Shown here: piece after piece, positions 1 through 10,560 of the stretch
How the letters are laid out: every line of letters starts with the position of its first letter
How positions within the stretch are numbered: the stretch's first letter is position 1
Source of the DNA: Yponomeuta sedellus
Lineage: Eukaryota; Arthropoda; Insecta; Lepidoptera; Yponomeutidae
Reading direction: 5' to 3'
DNA: 64,000 bases
NCBI GenBank assembly: GCA_934045075.1
Contig: OW203726.1
Span: forward strand, 19,652,988-19,716,987
Position numbers and translations under genes: made by a program
Notes under the pieces: generated by a model
The model's database searches: none
Told to the model about the DNA's origin: nothing
The model's input: only the letters and a program-made list of their open reading frames with translations

Positions 1-530
1 AAGGCGAGAAGACAAAGGATGTGTTTATTCTAATATTTAATACTATTAATTATATAAATTTAATAATATTAATACAATATTTTGTAAGCCGAAGCTTTAA
101 AACAAGACGAATAGTTATTTGAAAGTGAAAATGTTTTATTTAGCATAAAATCAGTGCTTAAAGAATACAGATCATTATGTACGTATTTGTTTTATGGTAA
201 AAAGGAAGGGGCTCAGCTTATTGCTATGACTGCATGCGTAATCAGTAGCGCTGGTTTTCAGCCCCTCCCTATTTGTTATACAAGAGCGCTATGTCGCTTT
301 TTAACCACGTTTTTAAAACTCAGTTTTGATGGCCGTGCAAGCGAAGGATTCTAATTTCTTTTTAATTTGTTAAGTGAAATATCTCGGAACCTTCTTGGTG
401 TACTTTTTTTAATTTGCTTTGTGCGTGCCATTTTCAGTCATATTTTTGAAACTTTTTTTGCATTTGGCCATATCCTCACTGAGGCGGGATGAAAAGTTAC
501 GTTTAATCAAACAATCATTCCATTCTCGTC
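1..530. other. AT-rich intergenic, no gene seen
   Basis: No reading frame with family resemblance and no clear repeat structure was seen here. The short open frames show no recognisable motifs. Confidence 0.4.
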
Positions 531-534
531 CTCT

Positions 535-965
535 GCTAGATATAGGCCTCATTATCATCATACTTTATTGCACACGAACCACTAAATAGGACATTACCTA
601 TGAAATAACATGTACAAAAGCGTCTATGTAAGAGATTTCTTCCAGCAAACCCAAGGCCAGGATACGCTACTCCCTTCCGTCCTCGACCATCCTCATCCAG
701 CCACTGCCAGTGATCTGCCTCAGATTCGATCCATCTAGCGTCACGTCGCGTTTGGGCGTCTTACGCTGCATTTGCCAGTCCGTGGTCTCCAATCATTGCC
801 ACCCATCGACCATCGGTTCTTCAGCATTGCCCAGCCCACTGCCACATCCGCTTACTAATGTTATAAGCCACGTCGGTTTATTTAGTTCTTATACGGATTC
901 TCTCATTTCTGTTGTAATCCATCCTCTTTTCTATTCATCTGTTCGTAATTACATCCCTCAGTAGG
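535..965 (-). pseudogene. Degraded LINE 3' coding fragment
   Basis: Read on the minus strand, the broken frames contain pieces such as WQWAGQ, RWIESEADHWQWL and PRTGK-like text. These resemble the C-terminal tail common in lepidopteran endonuclease/reverse-transcriptase LINEs (a GH-RP-W-DD type tail). Stop codons and frameshifts are frequent, so it is a dead fragment. Assignment rests on pattern memory only. Confidence 0.35.
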
Positions 966-999
966 ATCAAAACAAATATGTTGGCTAGCGTTTACTATA

Positions 1000-1774
1000 C
1001 AGGGCGTCCCAAAGTTATGGGCCATGAAGGGAAAGTACCTTAAATATCGTAGATAGGGTATTTTGCTGGAAGAAGACTTTATGTTATTTTTAAAAGATAG
1101 TAATTCTGCATTCAAAGATTTTCTAAAAATTACTTGCCTTGTCTGGGAATCGAACCGACTTAAATGTAAAAAAAAACACCACTACTTTTGTGATGCCAAT
1201 AGAAGTAATGGCCAAAAACTAATAACACTTCTTAAGTAACATGGTATTTTAAAAGAGAGGAACAGCGTGAAATTAATCATTTTAATCAAATTAAAAAAAT
1301 ACATGAAACTGCCGTAGTCAATGAAGTGGATATTTTTTTGTAAATTAATTAATTAAATGCTCAAAATGTGATCCCTCTTGTCTTACCCAAATCGTCAATG
1401 TTTTAATGAGTCCGCTGCCTGTTGATTTTCATTTTTAATTTTCAACTTAATTGACTACGGCAGTTTCATGTATGTTTTTAATTTGATTAAAATGATTAAT
1501 TTCACGCTGTTCCTTTCTTTTAAAATACTATGTTACTTAAGAAGAGTTATTAGTTTTTGGCCATTCTTTCGATTGGCATCATAAAAGTAGGGGTGTTTTT
1601 TTTTTTAAATTTAAGTCGGTTCGATTCCCAGACAAGGCAAATAATTTTTAGAAAGTCTTTGAATGCAGAATTACTATCTTTTAAAAATAACATAAAGTCT
1701 TCTTTCAGCAAAATACCCTGTCTACGATATTTAATGTACTTTCCCTTCATGGCCAATAACTTTGGGACGCCCTG
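1000..1774. mobile_element. Foldback MITE, Tc1/mariner-like, long inverted arms
   Basis: The element starts CAGGGCGTCCCAAAGT and ends with the reverse complement, ACTTTGGGACGCCCTG, each flanked by TA (998-999 and 1775-1776), the target duplication used by Tc1/mariner elements. The two arms are inverted copies over roughly 330 bp (about 1000-1330 against 1445-1774). The short centre has no transposase. Each arm contains GGTTCGATTCCC or its complement, which looks like a tRNA B box. It is non-autonomous. Confidence 0.82.
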
Positions 1775-1910
1775 TATATCCATAAAAAGAACTCTCTTAT
1801 TTACTTTCAGCCTTTGACCTCCCAGATGACTAACTTTTCAAAATTGTCTTATACGACATCTGACTGAACCTCGATGGCGAATGTGGATGATATTATAACA
1901 ACCCTTTGTT

Positions 1911-2090
1911 TGTATGTCCCGTTACCTGGAGCACGGGTCTTTTCCGGCATCGCAGAAAGGTTAGGCCGTACTCGACGGGCCTTACTGACAGAAGTTATCA
2001 AGCCGGTAATGACATGACAGCCGGCACCAACGTCTTAACATGCCTCGCGAAGCATAAAAGCGCTCGGAAAAAATGCTACTAGCAATGGCG
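1911..2090 (+). repeat. Dispersed repeat R, partial copy
   Basis: This is a diverged copy of the most frequent repeat in the window (marker GCACGGGTCTCTTCC, then GCCTTACTGTCAGAAG and GACAGCCGGCACCAA). The middle part that contains the CTCCACCATGG segment is missing here. Confidence 0.6.
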
Positions 2091-2099
2091 AATACCTAC

Positions 2100-3035
2100 T
2101 AAATAACACGATAACTGCGGCAGACTTCATCATCCGCCTACGGATAAGGGTCAACGAATTATTTAATATCTTCAAACATTGAGCTGCTGTGAAAACGGGA
2201 AAATTATTGTAGACAAAAAAATTACTCAAAGGAAAAATTCTTGGAGACAATTATGTCTCTTTAAAATTATGTATCTAATAAGGGGACCACTTATTGCTTT
2301 TTAATTCGTTCGCGCATGTCATTTGGATCATTATTTTATATTCTTTTAACACGCTTCTTCTTCTTTCGTGTCGAAAGCGTCGACTAAACCTCAGTCATCT
2401 CGCCACTGCGATTGCTCTTTGTGAAGCTTCAGGGCAGTCACATAAATGCGATCTGGTTTGCACAGCTCCACATCGATCGGCATTCATTTAATTCCGGATT
2501 TACTTGCTAGTGCTGTACCGACAAGAAATCAAGACTAAATCAAAAAATCTGTAGAGTCTTCATCCTTAACTAAGTTCATATGAGACAAAAAATAACTTTA
2601 AATATTTTTAAGTCTAGATAGGCACAAAAAATCCCCAAAAATCTTTAAAAATAGACTACGGGTGGGGTGATTCAATCTTTAGTTATATTAAAACTGCTGT
2701 CACGCACGTCATGTCAAGACGAATGACGGCAAAACAACACCGTCCCACGTCACAAGCTTTCAACGACCAAAAAACTGCAAAGCCCAGCCAACTTTGTCCA
2801 CTAATGACCTATGGTCGGTTCGAAGCCTGTGTTCCTGTATTGGAGACGAGGCTACTTAGTTACATAGTGCTTGGGTAGGAAATTTTGATAGATGGTTTCA
2901 TTCACACTATTGGTACACTACTAACATCACATTCCAATGGTATACCCGAGCGTCTTCACTCGCGTGAGTCCCTATTGAAATTTAAATTATTTTATTGATA
3001 TTAAGATTAATTCACATTCAGTTGTTATCATTATA
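2100..3035. other. Intergenic, nothing recognised
   Basis: No supported gene, RNA or complete repeat was seen. Small open frames here lack codon-like structure or motifs. Confidence 0.4.
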
Positions 3036-3038
3036 TAA

Positions 3039-3316
3039 ATTATACATACATACATACATACATACATACATGCATACATACATACATACATACATACATA
3101 CATACATACATACATACATACATACATACATACATACATACATACATACATACATACATACATACATACATACATACATACATACATACATACATACATA
3201 CATACATACATACATACATACATACATACATACATACATACATACATACATACATACATACATACATACATACATACATACATACATACATACATACATA
3301 CATACATACATACATA
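3039..3316. repeat. (TACA)n / (ATGT)n microsatellite
   Basis: About 275 bp of nearly pure four-base repeat with one ACATGCAT interruption near 3070. It abuts the 3' end of an RTE LINE fragment on the minus strand, whose natural tail is ATGT repeats. The tract therefore most likely expanded from that tail. The long MYVC or IHTY frames across it are artefacts of the repeat. Confidence 0.97.
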
Positions 3317-3483
3317 ACCTCACGCCTGTATCCCAGAGGGGTAGGCAGAGACCAGGGACTGCCACTTGCCACGATCCTGACAAATCACCTTCGCTTCATC
3401 AACGTTCATAAGTCGTTGCATGGACGCACGCCGGTTCCGGGTACTTTTTATCTTTCCCTTTGCTATTACATCCCCTATCTGGA
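3317..3483 (-). mobile_element. RTE-type LINE, 3' end fragment
   Basis: The minus strand encodes the RTE tail with motifs STRNRRASMQRL, NVDEAKVICQDRGKWQ and SAYPSG, the same as in the longer copy at about 23.5 kb. The ATGT tail follows as the microsatellite. It is severely 5'-truncated. Confidence 0.8.
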
Positions 3484-3936
3484 TCATACATAAATTATAG
3501 TACAACATAATATGTCATAATAGACTGAAGCCTGTGGTAGATAAAATCTGTGATACAGGCTGACGCCTGTGCCCTGTAGCAATGTTCACATAATAAATAT
3601 ATAATTACCATCGATAAACTTATTAAATGAATATAATTTACAATTATTTTATGCTCCCAGTGACATTTACTCCATAAAGACGACGTGATAAAGACGACTC
3701 GACTCCTTTTTCTCCAAAGTGATCTAGATTTTGAAATGGACACCTAGTTTGACTTGTAACGTTCATTAAATTACAGATGATTTTGTGTAATTTTTAATAA
3801 AATACTTTTTGATTTAATGAGGCGGTCGAGGATCGTGGCTAGTGAGCCACTACTAGTGGCAATCTGGATCTCTACATACCCCTTTAGGATGTCAAAAGCA
3901 GTACAACAAATATGCATATTACAACGTGCCAATGCT

Positions 3937-3987
3937 ACGGTGACTTCCGCCTTGAGGTAACGGTGACCTCAAGGCGGAGATCACCGT
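3937..3987. repeat. Inverted repeat, 22-bp arms
   Basis: Arms 3937-3958 and 3966-3987 pair with two mismatches around a 7-nt loop. No host element was recognised. Confidence 0.75.
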
Positions 3988-4053
3988 GCCACGTTCCAGA
4001 CTAGTATATTTTGGACATCGAGTCCAAAATGTACTACCTACATGAATAAAGAC

Positions 4054-4187
4054 GGGTTTCTGAATTGAGAATTCCAGTAAGTAAATGCTTAAGTAGCATT
4101 CTGTCACGCTCTTCTCTGGGAAATTCGAAGAGACAGCACTACAGTTAAGTATTTACTTAGCGAAATTCTCAATTCAGAAACTGGCCC
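4054..4187. repeat. Small foldback element
   Basis: TTTCTGAATTGAGAATT at 4057 is mirrored by its complement at 4164-4180. A second inner arm (AAGTAAATGCTTA against TAAGTATTTACTT) has one mismatch. It is probably a decayed MITE. Confidence 0.55.
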
Positions 4188-4216
4188 TAAGTGTTTTAAA
4201 TTGAGAGGTCATATTG

Positions 4217-4528
4217 TTATTAAATATTATTTTTAATGCACTAACCCGTGCTAAGGACAACTTTAAAAAACCTATTTAGAGGCTAAAAATTCCACCCATG
4301 CCGGGATTCGAACCCGCGACCTCTGCCTATCCGTGCCAGCGCTCTTTCCAACTGAGCTAATGGGCGACTCACCGGCATCAGTGAAATTTCGAAACTCTTT
4401 ACAATATTCTCTGTATTACGTACAGGCAGCAACATCTGGCTGAACTAATTTGCATCACTTGCAGCCCAGAGGTCGCAGGTTCGAATCCCGGCATGGGTGG
4501 AATTTTTAGCCTATAAATAGGTTTTTTA
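4217..4528. mobile_element. tRNA-related SINE (family S), snapback copy
   Basis: It is flanked by an 11-bp direct repeat AGGTCATATTG (4206-4216 and 4529-4539). The order is: 5' head (AATGCACTAACCCGTGCTAA); inverted tail, tRNA-like part and body; then a direct partial tRNA-like 3' end (GGTTCGAATCCC) and tail. The tRNA-like part has A box TAGCTCAGTTGG and B box GGTTCGAATCC when read on the minus strand. It is not a functional tRNA gene. Confidence 0.85.
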
Positions 4529-4543
4529 AGGTCATATTGGTTT

Positions 4544-4888
4544 AGAAGCGCTCGTGACCTAGGCAAACCGAGTGATTGGAATCAATCACTTGGTTAAGCA
4601 ACAACAGGCGCGGTCAGGTACAGTATGGGCGAGCGTCCCGTGACTACCGCAAGTGGCATTTTTCCGAGCGCTTCCGTGCTTCACAAGGCACGTTAAGCCG
4701 TTGGTGCCGGCTGTCATATAATGGCAGTCGTTAAGCCATGTCAGAGGCTTTATGGGCAGCTTGATAACATCTGACAGTAAGGCCCGCCACTGTTTTACAA
4801 TCCTCCACCAACCCAGACTTGGCCCCCATGGTGGAGTATGGAAGAGACCCGTGCCCCAGCAGTGCGGACATACAAGGGTTGATAACGA
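4544..4888 (-). repeat. Dispersed repeat R, near full copy
   Basis: It contains all blocks of repeat R in order on the minus strand: the CCCGTGCCCCAGCAGTG and CTCCACCATGG segment, the GCCTTACTGTCAGA block, the GACAGCCGGCACCAACGG block and the GATTCCAATCACTCGGTT end. It has no coding potential. Confidence 0.75.
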
Positions 4889-4889
4889 C

Positions 4890-5795
4890 GACGATTGGTT
4901 TAGATTATTTCTTCGTTTTCAATGCCGATTTGTTAATTCTGAAGTCGGGTTTTTCTTTTGAATCTAAATGTAAACGCGAACGTTGTATACAATTGCGAAT
5001 GATTTAACTGAAATAGCTGCAACGTGGGAGGTAAGGTAATTAGCCAACGACATTGAACTTGAGACCCAACTCTGTCCAAATCTTGTCAGGTGATTCATAT
5101 TTTTAACATTTGCAAACTGTCAAAACTCCGTCAAAAGTTCGCCAATCGCAGTTGGCTCGTTGCCATGGCGACGGCCGGCAGGTGCGAAATTGTCTCCTCC
5201 CGTGACATTCCGTGTTTGTTTTTCGAATTCTTCTCAGTTATTTTCTGTCGACGTCTCTGTTAGTTTGTTTTGTGTAATGGAGAGTCTGCATTCCAGACGC
5301 GTCGGTTTTTAAGTGGCAGGTTATTTTTTCAGGTATTCAGTACAGTCGACACCAGGTCATCCTTTACATTTTTGATGCAATGTCGCTTATTAACTTACTG
5401 AGTAGAGTACATGTGCGTAAAGCAAATGAAATGAAATAAGGAGATTTTATTCAAAGTAGCGCAGAAACTACGGCTTAATGAACGTTACAATTCAAACTAG
5501 GTGTTCATTTCAAAATGTAGATCATTTTGGAGACAAAATGGACAAAAACTCCAAACTTTGTCTTTTCAAAGTCCTTAATTAACAGAGTTTACATAATTAT
5601 TATAAAACATAGAACTCATGCATTGTACTGGCTTTAATTCCAGACATCATTGTCATCTAAATAATCGTTATTAGGCAGTAAACTGTACCTATGCTAATGG
5701 AATTTACGAAGGCTTCTACTCGTATAATAGATGTGAAACGCGGTTTATTCGCGAAGGCAAAACTGTTTAGGTACATGAAAACAAGCTTTACTCCA
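4890..5795. other. Intergenic with a CpG-richer patch at 5140-5330
   Basis: No gene could be supported. The patch at 5140-5330 is richer in CG and carries short ATG-started frames (5164, 5277) next to possible donor sites, so a first exon of a plus-strand gene is possible but unproven. Confidence 0.3.
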
Positions 5796-5799
5796 CCAT

Positions 5800-6095
5800 A
5801 CTTCACCACAGGGGCCAAGTCCGGGTTGGTGGAGGTTTGTAAGATAGTGGCGAGCCTTACTGTCAGAAGTTATCAAGCCGCCCATAAGGCCTATGACATG
5901 GCTTAACGACTGCCATTACATGACAGCCGGCACCCATGGCTTAACGTGCCTTGCGAAGCACGGAAGCGCTCGGAAAAATGCCACTAGCGGTAGTAACGGA
6001 ACGGCCACCCATCCAGCAACTGACCTGTTGTTGCTTAACTCGAGTGATTGATTCCAATCACTCGGTTCGACTAGGCCACGAGCGCTTCGAAAAAT
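5800..6095 (+). repeat. Dispersed repeat R copy
   Basis: It runs from the CTCCACCATACTTCACCAC block through GACAGCCGGCACCCATGG to GATTGATTCCAATCACTCGG, in the order seen in the other copies. Confidence 0.72.
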
Positions 6096-6410
6096 CGTAA
6101 GCAAGTACTTTATTAACGTAAATTATTGTTAATGTTCATTACAAAATTCAACCTGAATTCATGTTTACTGGTCTTAACTCTTACGACTTATGGCTACTAA
6201 AATTGCACATGGCACTACGTACTGAAAGCACTCCGTACTATTTTCTGCGTTAAATATCTTAACGTTGTTAGTGAGTGGTCACATAGCATTAAAAAAAAGT
6301 GTAAGCAAGTAATTTATTAATACCTACATACAATAGCTACAACATTCTATAAGTAAATACATTTTACAAGGCTACATACTATTAAATTAGCGCGGTTTGA
6401 AAAATTATTT

Positions 6411-7178
6411 ATTTCAGGGCCACCTTGGATATTAAGACGTAAAGACGACGAGTCTGTGAGTTTCGCAATAAACTCGTACTTCAAGAAAGAATTTAATACC
6501 CTGAAGTCAGAGCTGGCAACACTAAGAGACGTAGAGGCCAGTATGAAATTTTTGAGTGCCGACTACGACCTCATTAAAAAAGAACTAGAGGAATCTAAAG
6601 CGAACGTTACCACGCTCACCAAATCAAACGCGGACTTGTCGAATAAGGTGGAGGAACTCTCGGCTAGACTCAATATCATGGAGCAACACTCGAGAGAAAC
6701 AAACATTGAGATAAACGGGGTTCCTGAAAATAAGTCAGAAAACTTGGTCATTCTAACCAAGCAGCTTGGCTCGGCTGTTTCCTATCCTATTCAAGAGTCT
6801 GAGATTCAGTCGTGTTCCAGAGTTCGTAAAATGGACGAATCTAGTAATAGACCCCGTTCTATCATCGTCAAATTGGCAAACACCCGAACCAGAGACGGGA
6901 TACTGGCATCCGTTTCCAAATATAATCGGAGCAACCCTACAGAAAAGCTACATTCAGGACTTCTTGGGTATGCGGGTAGCAAAGCTCCGGTATATGTTTC
7001 TGAGCATCTATCCCCATACTACAAAGCTCTTCATGCTCAAACAAGAAAGGTTGCCCGCGAAAACAATATCAAGTATGTTTGGATCCGGAATGGTCGAATA
7101 AACATACGTAAAGACGACAATTCTCCTGCAAAACAGATAAAATGCTACGACTCGCTTAAAGGTTTACAAGGAAACTAA
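6411..7178 (+). CDS. LINE ORF1, FP25K-like nucleic-acid-binding protein, partial
   Basis: The frame gives about 255 residues. The N-terminal part is rich in charged residues and leucines and looks like a coiled coil (around ESKANVTTLTKSNADLSNKV). The C-terminal part has SRETNIEINGVPE, RPRSIIVKL, VSEHLSPYYKALHAQ and NNIKYVWIRNGRI, the pattern of the Baculo_FP domain shared by baculovirus FP25K and many insect LINE ORF1 proteins. Any N-terminal PHD or zinc finger is missing through truncation. There is no ATG at the start; 6456 is GTG. Its presumed role is binding LINE RNA. Translation of this copy is unlikely without the lost 5' end. Confidence 0.8.
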   Translation: MSGPPWILRRKDDESVSFAINSYFKKEFNTLKSELATLRDVEASMKFLSADYDLIKKELEESKANVTTLTKSNADLSNKVEELSARLNIMEQHSRETNIEINGVPENKSENLVILTKQLGSAVSYPIQESEIQSCSRVRKMDESSNRPRSIIVKLANTRTRDGILASVSKYNRSNPTEKLHSGLLGYAGSKAPVYVSEHLSPYYKALHAQTRKVARENNIKYVWIRNGRINIRKDDNSPAKQIKCYDSLKGLQGN

Positions 7179-7229
7179 AAAAAAAAAAAAACTTAATAAA
7201 GTGACCCAGCACTTTTTCTAATAATATCT

Positions 7230-10112
7230 ATGGAAAAAAAGTTACGATTATACTATCAAAACTTCCGTGGTATGAAAACCAAGCTGAGAGATATTCATCT
7301 TGAAACTGTCAAAAATAATTTTGATGTGATTATAGGAACTGAAACCTGGCTTGATGATAGTATTGAAGATAATGAATTATTTACAAAAAACTACAACATT
7401 TACAGACGGGACCGAAGTAGTACGTACCTGCGCGGATCACAGGGTGGTGGAGTCTTAATAGCCGTGTCCAAATCAATCAAATCAAAATGTATTGACCACT
7501 ACCAAAGTGAACACGAAGACTTGTGGGTATCCTTGACTCTGAAATCTGGAAACGCTGTCCACAGCATCCTGCTCTGTGCTATATACATACAGCCTCCTGC
7601 AGCTATCGACAGGCTAGACACAGTGTTGGATAACATTAGCCTAGTGATGCAATCGAATCCTAGTGATACCCTTATCTTCGGTGATTTCAACATGAGTCGT
7701 ATCACATGGGATGCGGAGCTGGATGGTAGTAGCTTGGTACCGTCTAATTATAACTATAATTTGGGATTATCGCTGGTTGATTTTATGTCACTTAGTAACT
7801 TGCTCCAGTACAATTCTGTTAAAAACAAGGACAACAAAACACTAGATCTAGTTCTTTCAAACATTCGTACTGTTTCTGTTCAAGAATGTTCTGATCCGCT
7901 AAGTAAACTTGACTTGTATCATCCTGCGTTGGAAACTGAAATAACCCTTCATAACAATATGTCATTTCTAAAAGAAATTCCTTTCGCTACTCACAATTTT
8001 AGAAAAGCCAACTATGACATTGTTAACAAAAAACTGCATCAGATAGACTGGCATTCCGAGCTCCAGCATGAGGCAGACGTTGATGACATGGTGCGTAAAT
8101 TCTACAATATACTCTATTCAATAATTGATTCTACTGTACCAAAAACAAAACCACGTAACCTCAAATATCCCGCCTGGTTCGATAGACACCTAATAAAAAC
8201 TATTGCCGAGAAGGAAAAATTAAGAAAAAAGTTCAAAATCTATAAAAATCCAAGAGATAAATTAGAACTCGACATTCTAAAAAAACGAGTTGATACGATG
8301 GTTAACAAATCATATAATGAATACATCAGTCAAGTCGAATGTTCTATAAAATTACACCCTAAAAAATTTTGGTCATATGTCAAGGCAAACCGTGGTAGTT
8401 CATCTAATATCCCTAGTGAAATGAAACTTGAAACTGTTGCAGCGAATACTGGTGTTGAAATCTGCAATCTTTTTGCTAAACACTTTTCCTCAGTTTATGC
8501 ACACAATGACGCACAAGTATATCATTTGTCTTGTAAAGACTTGCCTTTTCAAAAGTCTCTTGGCAAATTGAATGTTGTTGAGGGACAAATTGCTCGCATT
8601 TTGAAATCTATTGACCCTAGCAAAGGAGCTGGCCCTGATAAAATACCGCCAATATTTATCAAAAGAACCTTTCGCTACCTAACTCTCCCTCTGAAGCTCA
8701 TATTTGAGAAGTCTCTCTCGGGTTCTACATTTCCAGCCCTATGGAAACAAGCTAATGTTGTTCCTATCTACAAGAGTGGTAATAAGAAGGACGTGAAAAA
8801 CTATCGCCCGATCTCAATCTTAAGCATATTCTCTAAAGTTTTTGAATGTTTAGTACACCAAGAACTATCATTCTATACTAATAATATAATCACAAAATCC
8901 CAGCATGGTTTTTGCAAGAGTAAATCGGTGGTAACTAATCTTTTGGATTATATTTCTGACCTATCTGCCTCAATAGATTCTGCACAACAAATCCATTCCA
9001 TATATACTGACTTCAGTAAAGCGTTTGATCGAGTTAACCACAATATACTATTATCAAAATTAAAATTCTATGGTATCCACGACCCGTTACTCTCCTGGTT
9101 TAAATCTTACTTAAGTAATCGTGTTCAGAGAGTTACTACTGTTGGGTACAGCTCCACAACTTTCTCGGCTGTCTCTGGTGTTCCCCAGGGATCCCATCTT
9201 GGTCCGGTGCTTTTTCTCCTGTTTATTAACGATATTGCTGAACACATAAGACATAGCAGCTGTCTTCTATTTGCAGATGACTTAAAATTGTATCGTCGAA
9301 TAGAAAATGTTAATGACATAAAACTACTACAGGAAGATATAAATGCTATTGAATTATGGTGTGCAGCAAACAAGATGACTCTAAACGCTAGTAAATGCTC
9401 CTGTATTAACTTTACCAAAAAACGCAACCGTATCTCTCCGCAATACTCAATCAATCAGACACCTTTAATAGAAGTAACACAGATTCGAGATCTAGGTGTG
9501 ATATTAGACAGCTCGTTAACTTTCCGGGACCATATCGACGCTATAGTAACCAAAGCCTGGCGAATGGTCGGATTTGTTAAAAGAATTTGTAGGGATTTCA
9601 AAAATGTGGATGCAATCATTAGTTTATATAACTCTCTGGTACGAAGTCACCTAGAATTTGCTTCGACCGTATGGAACCCTTCATATAAGGTGCACATAGA
9701 TCGCATAGAAAAAATTCAAAGGAAATTTACAGGATTTCTGGCTTTTAAGAGTTTAGATTGTCCATATCGTTCAAACTATGCAACGCGTACAGATCACTTT
9801 AACCTGCAGACATTAGAAAAGCGTAGAACGAATATTGATTTGATGTCACTGCATAAGCTGGTGAATGGCGCGCTAGATGCACCTGACCTTTTGAGTAAGG
9901 TGACATTAACAGTCCCCAGAGCTCCTCCCCGTAATCCTCTCACCCGGACATTTTCTGTAAAGCCATATAGAACAAATGTGGGTAAATTCTCTCCTCTCAA
10001 TAGAGCAATGCTGACCTACAATAATCTTCAGGAAACCTCGCCAATGTCAGCCGAGCTTGACATTTTTGGAATGCCATTCTATTTATTTAGGGAATATTTG
10101 ATGAAAAGTTAA
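7230..10112 (+). CDS. LINE ORF2: endonuclease and reverse transcriptase (960 aa)
   Basis: The start ATG follows an A tract 51 nt after ORF1. The N-terminal 230 residues are an APE-type endonuclease (YYQNFRGM, GTETWLDD, GGGVLIAVS, IFGDFN, YHPALE). The reverse transcriptase spans roughly residues 450-760 with KGAGPDKIPP, YRPISILSIFSKVFE, YTDFSKAFDRVNH, GVPQGSHLGPVLFLLFINDI and the catalytic LLFADDLKLYR. A C-terminal region of about 190 residues follows. Length and order are complete for the Jockey/CR1 group. It nicks target DNA and copies the LINE RNA there. All catalytic signatures look intact, so the protein may be active in trans. Confidence 0.95.
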   Translation: MEKKLRLYYQNFRGMKTKLRDIHLETVKNNFDVIIGTETWLDDSIEDNELFTKNYNIYRRDRSSTYLRGSQGGGVLIAVSKSIKSKCIDHYQSEHEDLWVSLTLKSGNAVHSILLCAIYIQPPAAIDRLDTVLDNISLVMQSNPSDTLIFGDFNMSRITWDAELDGSSLVPSNYNYNLGLSLVDFMSLSNLLQYNSVKNKDNKTLDLVLSNIRTVSVQECSDPLSKLDLYHPALETEITLHNNMSFLKEIPFATHNFRKANYDIVNKKLHQIDWHSELQHEADVDDMVRKFYNILYSIIDSTVPKTKPRNLKYPAWFDRHLIKTIAEKEKLRKKFKIYKNPRDKLELDILKKRVDTMVNKSYNEYISQVECSIKLHPKKFWSYVKANRGSSSNIPSEMKLETVAANTGVEICNLFAKHFSSVYAHNDAQVYHLSCKDLPFQKSLGKLNVVEGQIARILKSIDPSKGAGPDKIPPIFIKRTFRYLTLPLKLIFEKSLSGSTFPALWKQANVVPIYKSGNKKDVKNYRPISILSIFSKVFECLVHQELSFYTNNIITKSQHGFCKSKSVVTNLLDYISDLSASIDSAQQIHSIYTDFSKAFDRVNHNILLSKLKFYGIHDPLLSWFKSYLSNRVQRVTTVGYSSTTFSAVSGVPQGSHLGPVLFLLFINDIAEHIRHSSCLLFADDLKLYRRIENVNDIKLLQEDINAIELWCAANKMTLNASKCSCINFTKKRNRISPQYSINQTPLIEVTQIRDLGVILDSSLTFRDHIDAIVTKAWRMVGFVKRICRDFKNVDAIISLYNSLVRSHLEFASTVWNPSYKVHIDRIEKIQRKFTGFLAFKSLDCPYRSNYATRTDHFNLQTLEKRRTNIDLMSLHKLVNGALDAPDLLSKVTLTVPRAPPRNPLTRTFSVKPYRTNVGKFSPLNRAMLTYNNLQETSPMSAELDIFGMPFYLFREYLMKS

Positions 10113-10560
10113 TTTAAAATGCCTTAGTTAACATACCTAACAATTAATTTGCTATCTAACAATATTTATTTAAAATGTAACTGAATTATTTATTGAGAAT
10201 TTAATGTATTGCTAACCTGATTAAATTTAGGTATAAAAATCAGCAATGATTCTAAATTGTAATTTGTTAGTAAAATTTAGAATCATTGTTATTAATATGA
10301 TTCTAAATTGTATTTTGTACTAAAATATTAATTTATTGAAATCAAAATTCGTAAATTGGTTTTCAAAATTCGTAAATTAATTTAATTAGAATTTCGATTT
10401 ACTATGTAATTCAACTTTTACTGAACACACAATTTTTTGAAAGTTGTATACTCCTGTAAAGGTGTTTCACACGGAATTGTACCTTAGAATAAGTACTTTT
10501 AAAATGAAATGTGAAAATACTGTTGGAGTAACTAATAATAAATAAATAAATAAATAAAGG

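Larger units (their letters stand above)
6411..10560 (+). mobile_element. Jockey/CR1-like LINE, 5'-truncated, ORF2 intact
   Basis: A non-LTR retrotransposon with two open frames (ORF1 6411-7178, ORF2 7230-10112), an A-rich gap between them and a 3' UTR that ends in TAAA repeats. The left edge lies inside ORF1: the frame is open back to about 6411 with no ATG, so the copy is truncated at the 5' end, as expected from target-primed reverse transcription. ORF2 has no stop or frameshift, which suggests a young insertion. No convincing target duplication was found. Clade placement is from motif style only. Confidence 0.88.

Noticed and set aside
2987..3411. Long MYVC and IHTY repeat proteins on both strands
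   Set aside because: They are translations of the TACA microsatellite; every frame of a 4-bp repeat stays open.
6411..7178. Insertion of a baculovirus gene
   Set aside because: The FP-like domain is part of LINE ORF1, with ORF2 51 nt downstream; no other viral gene is present.
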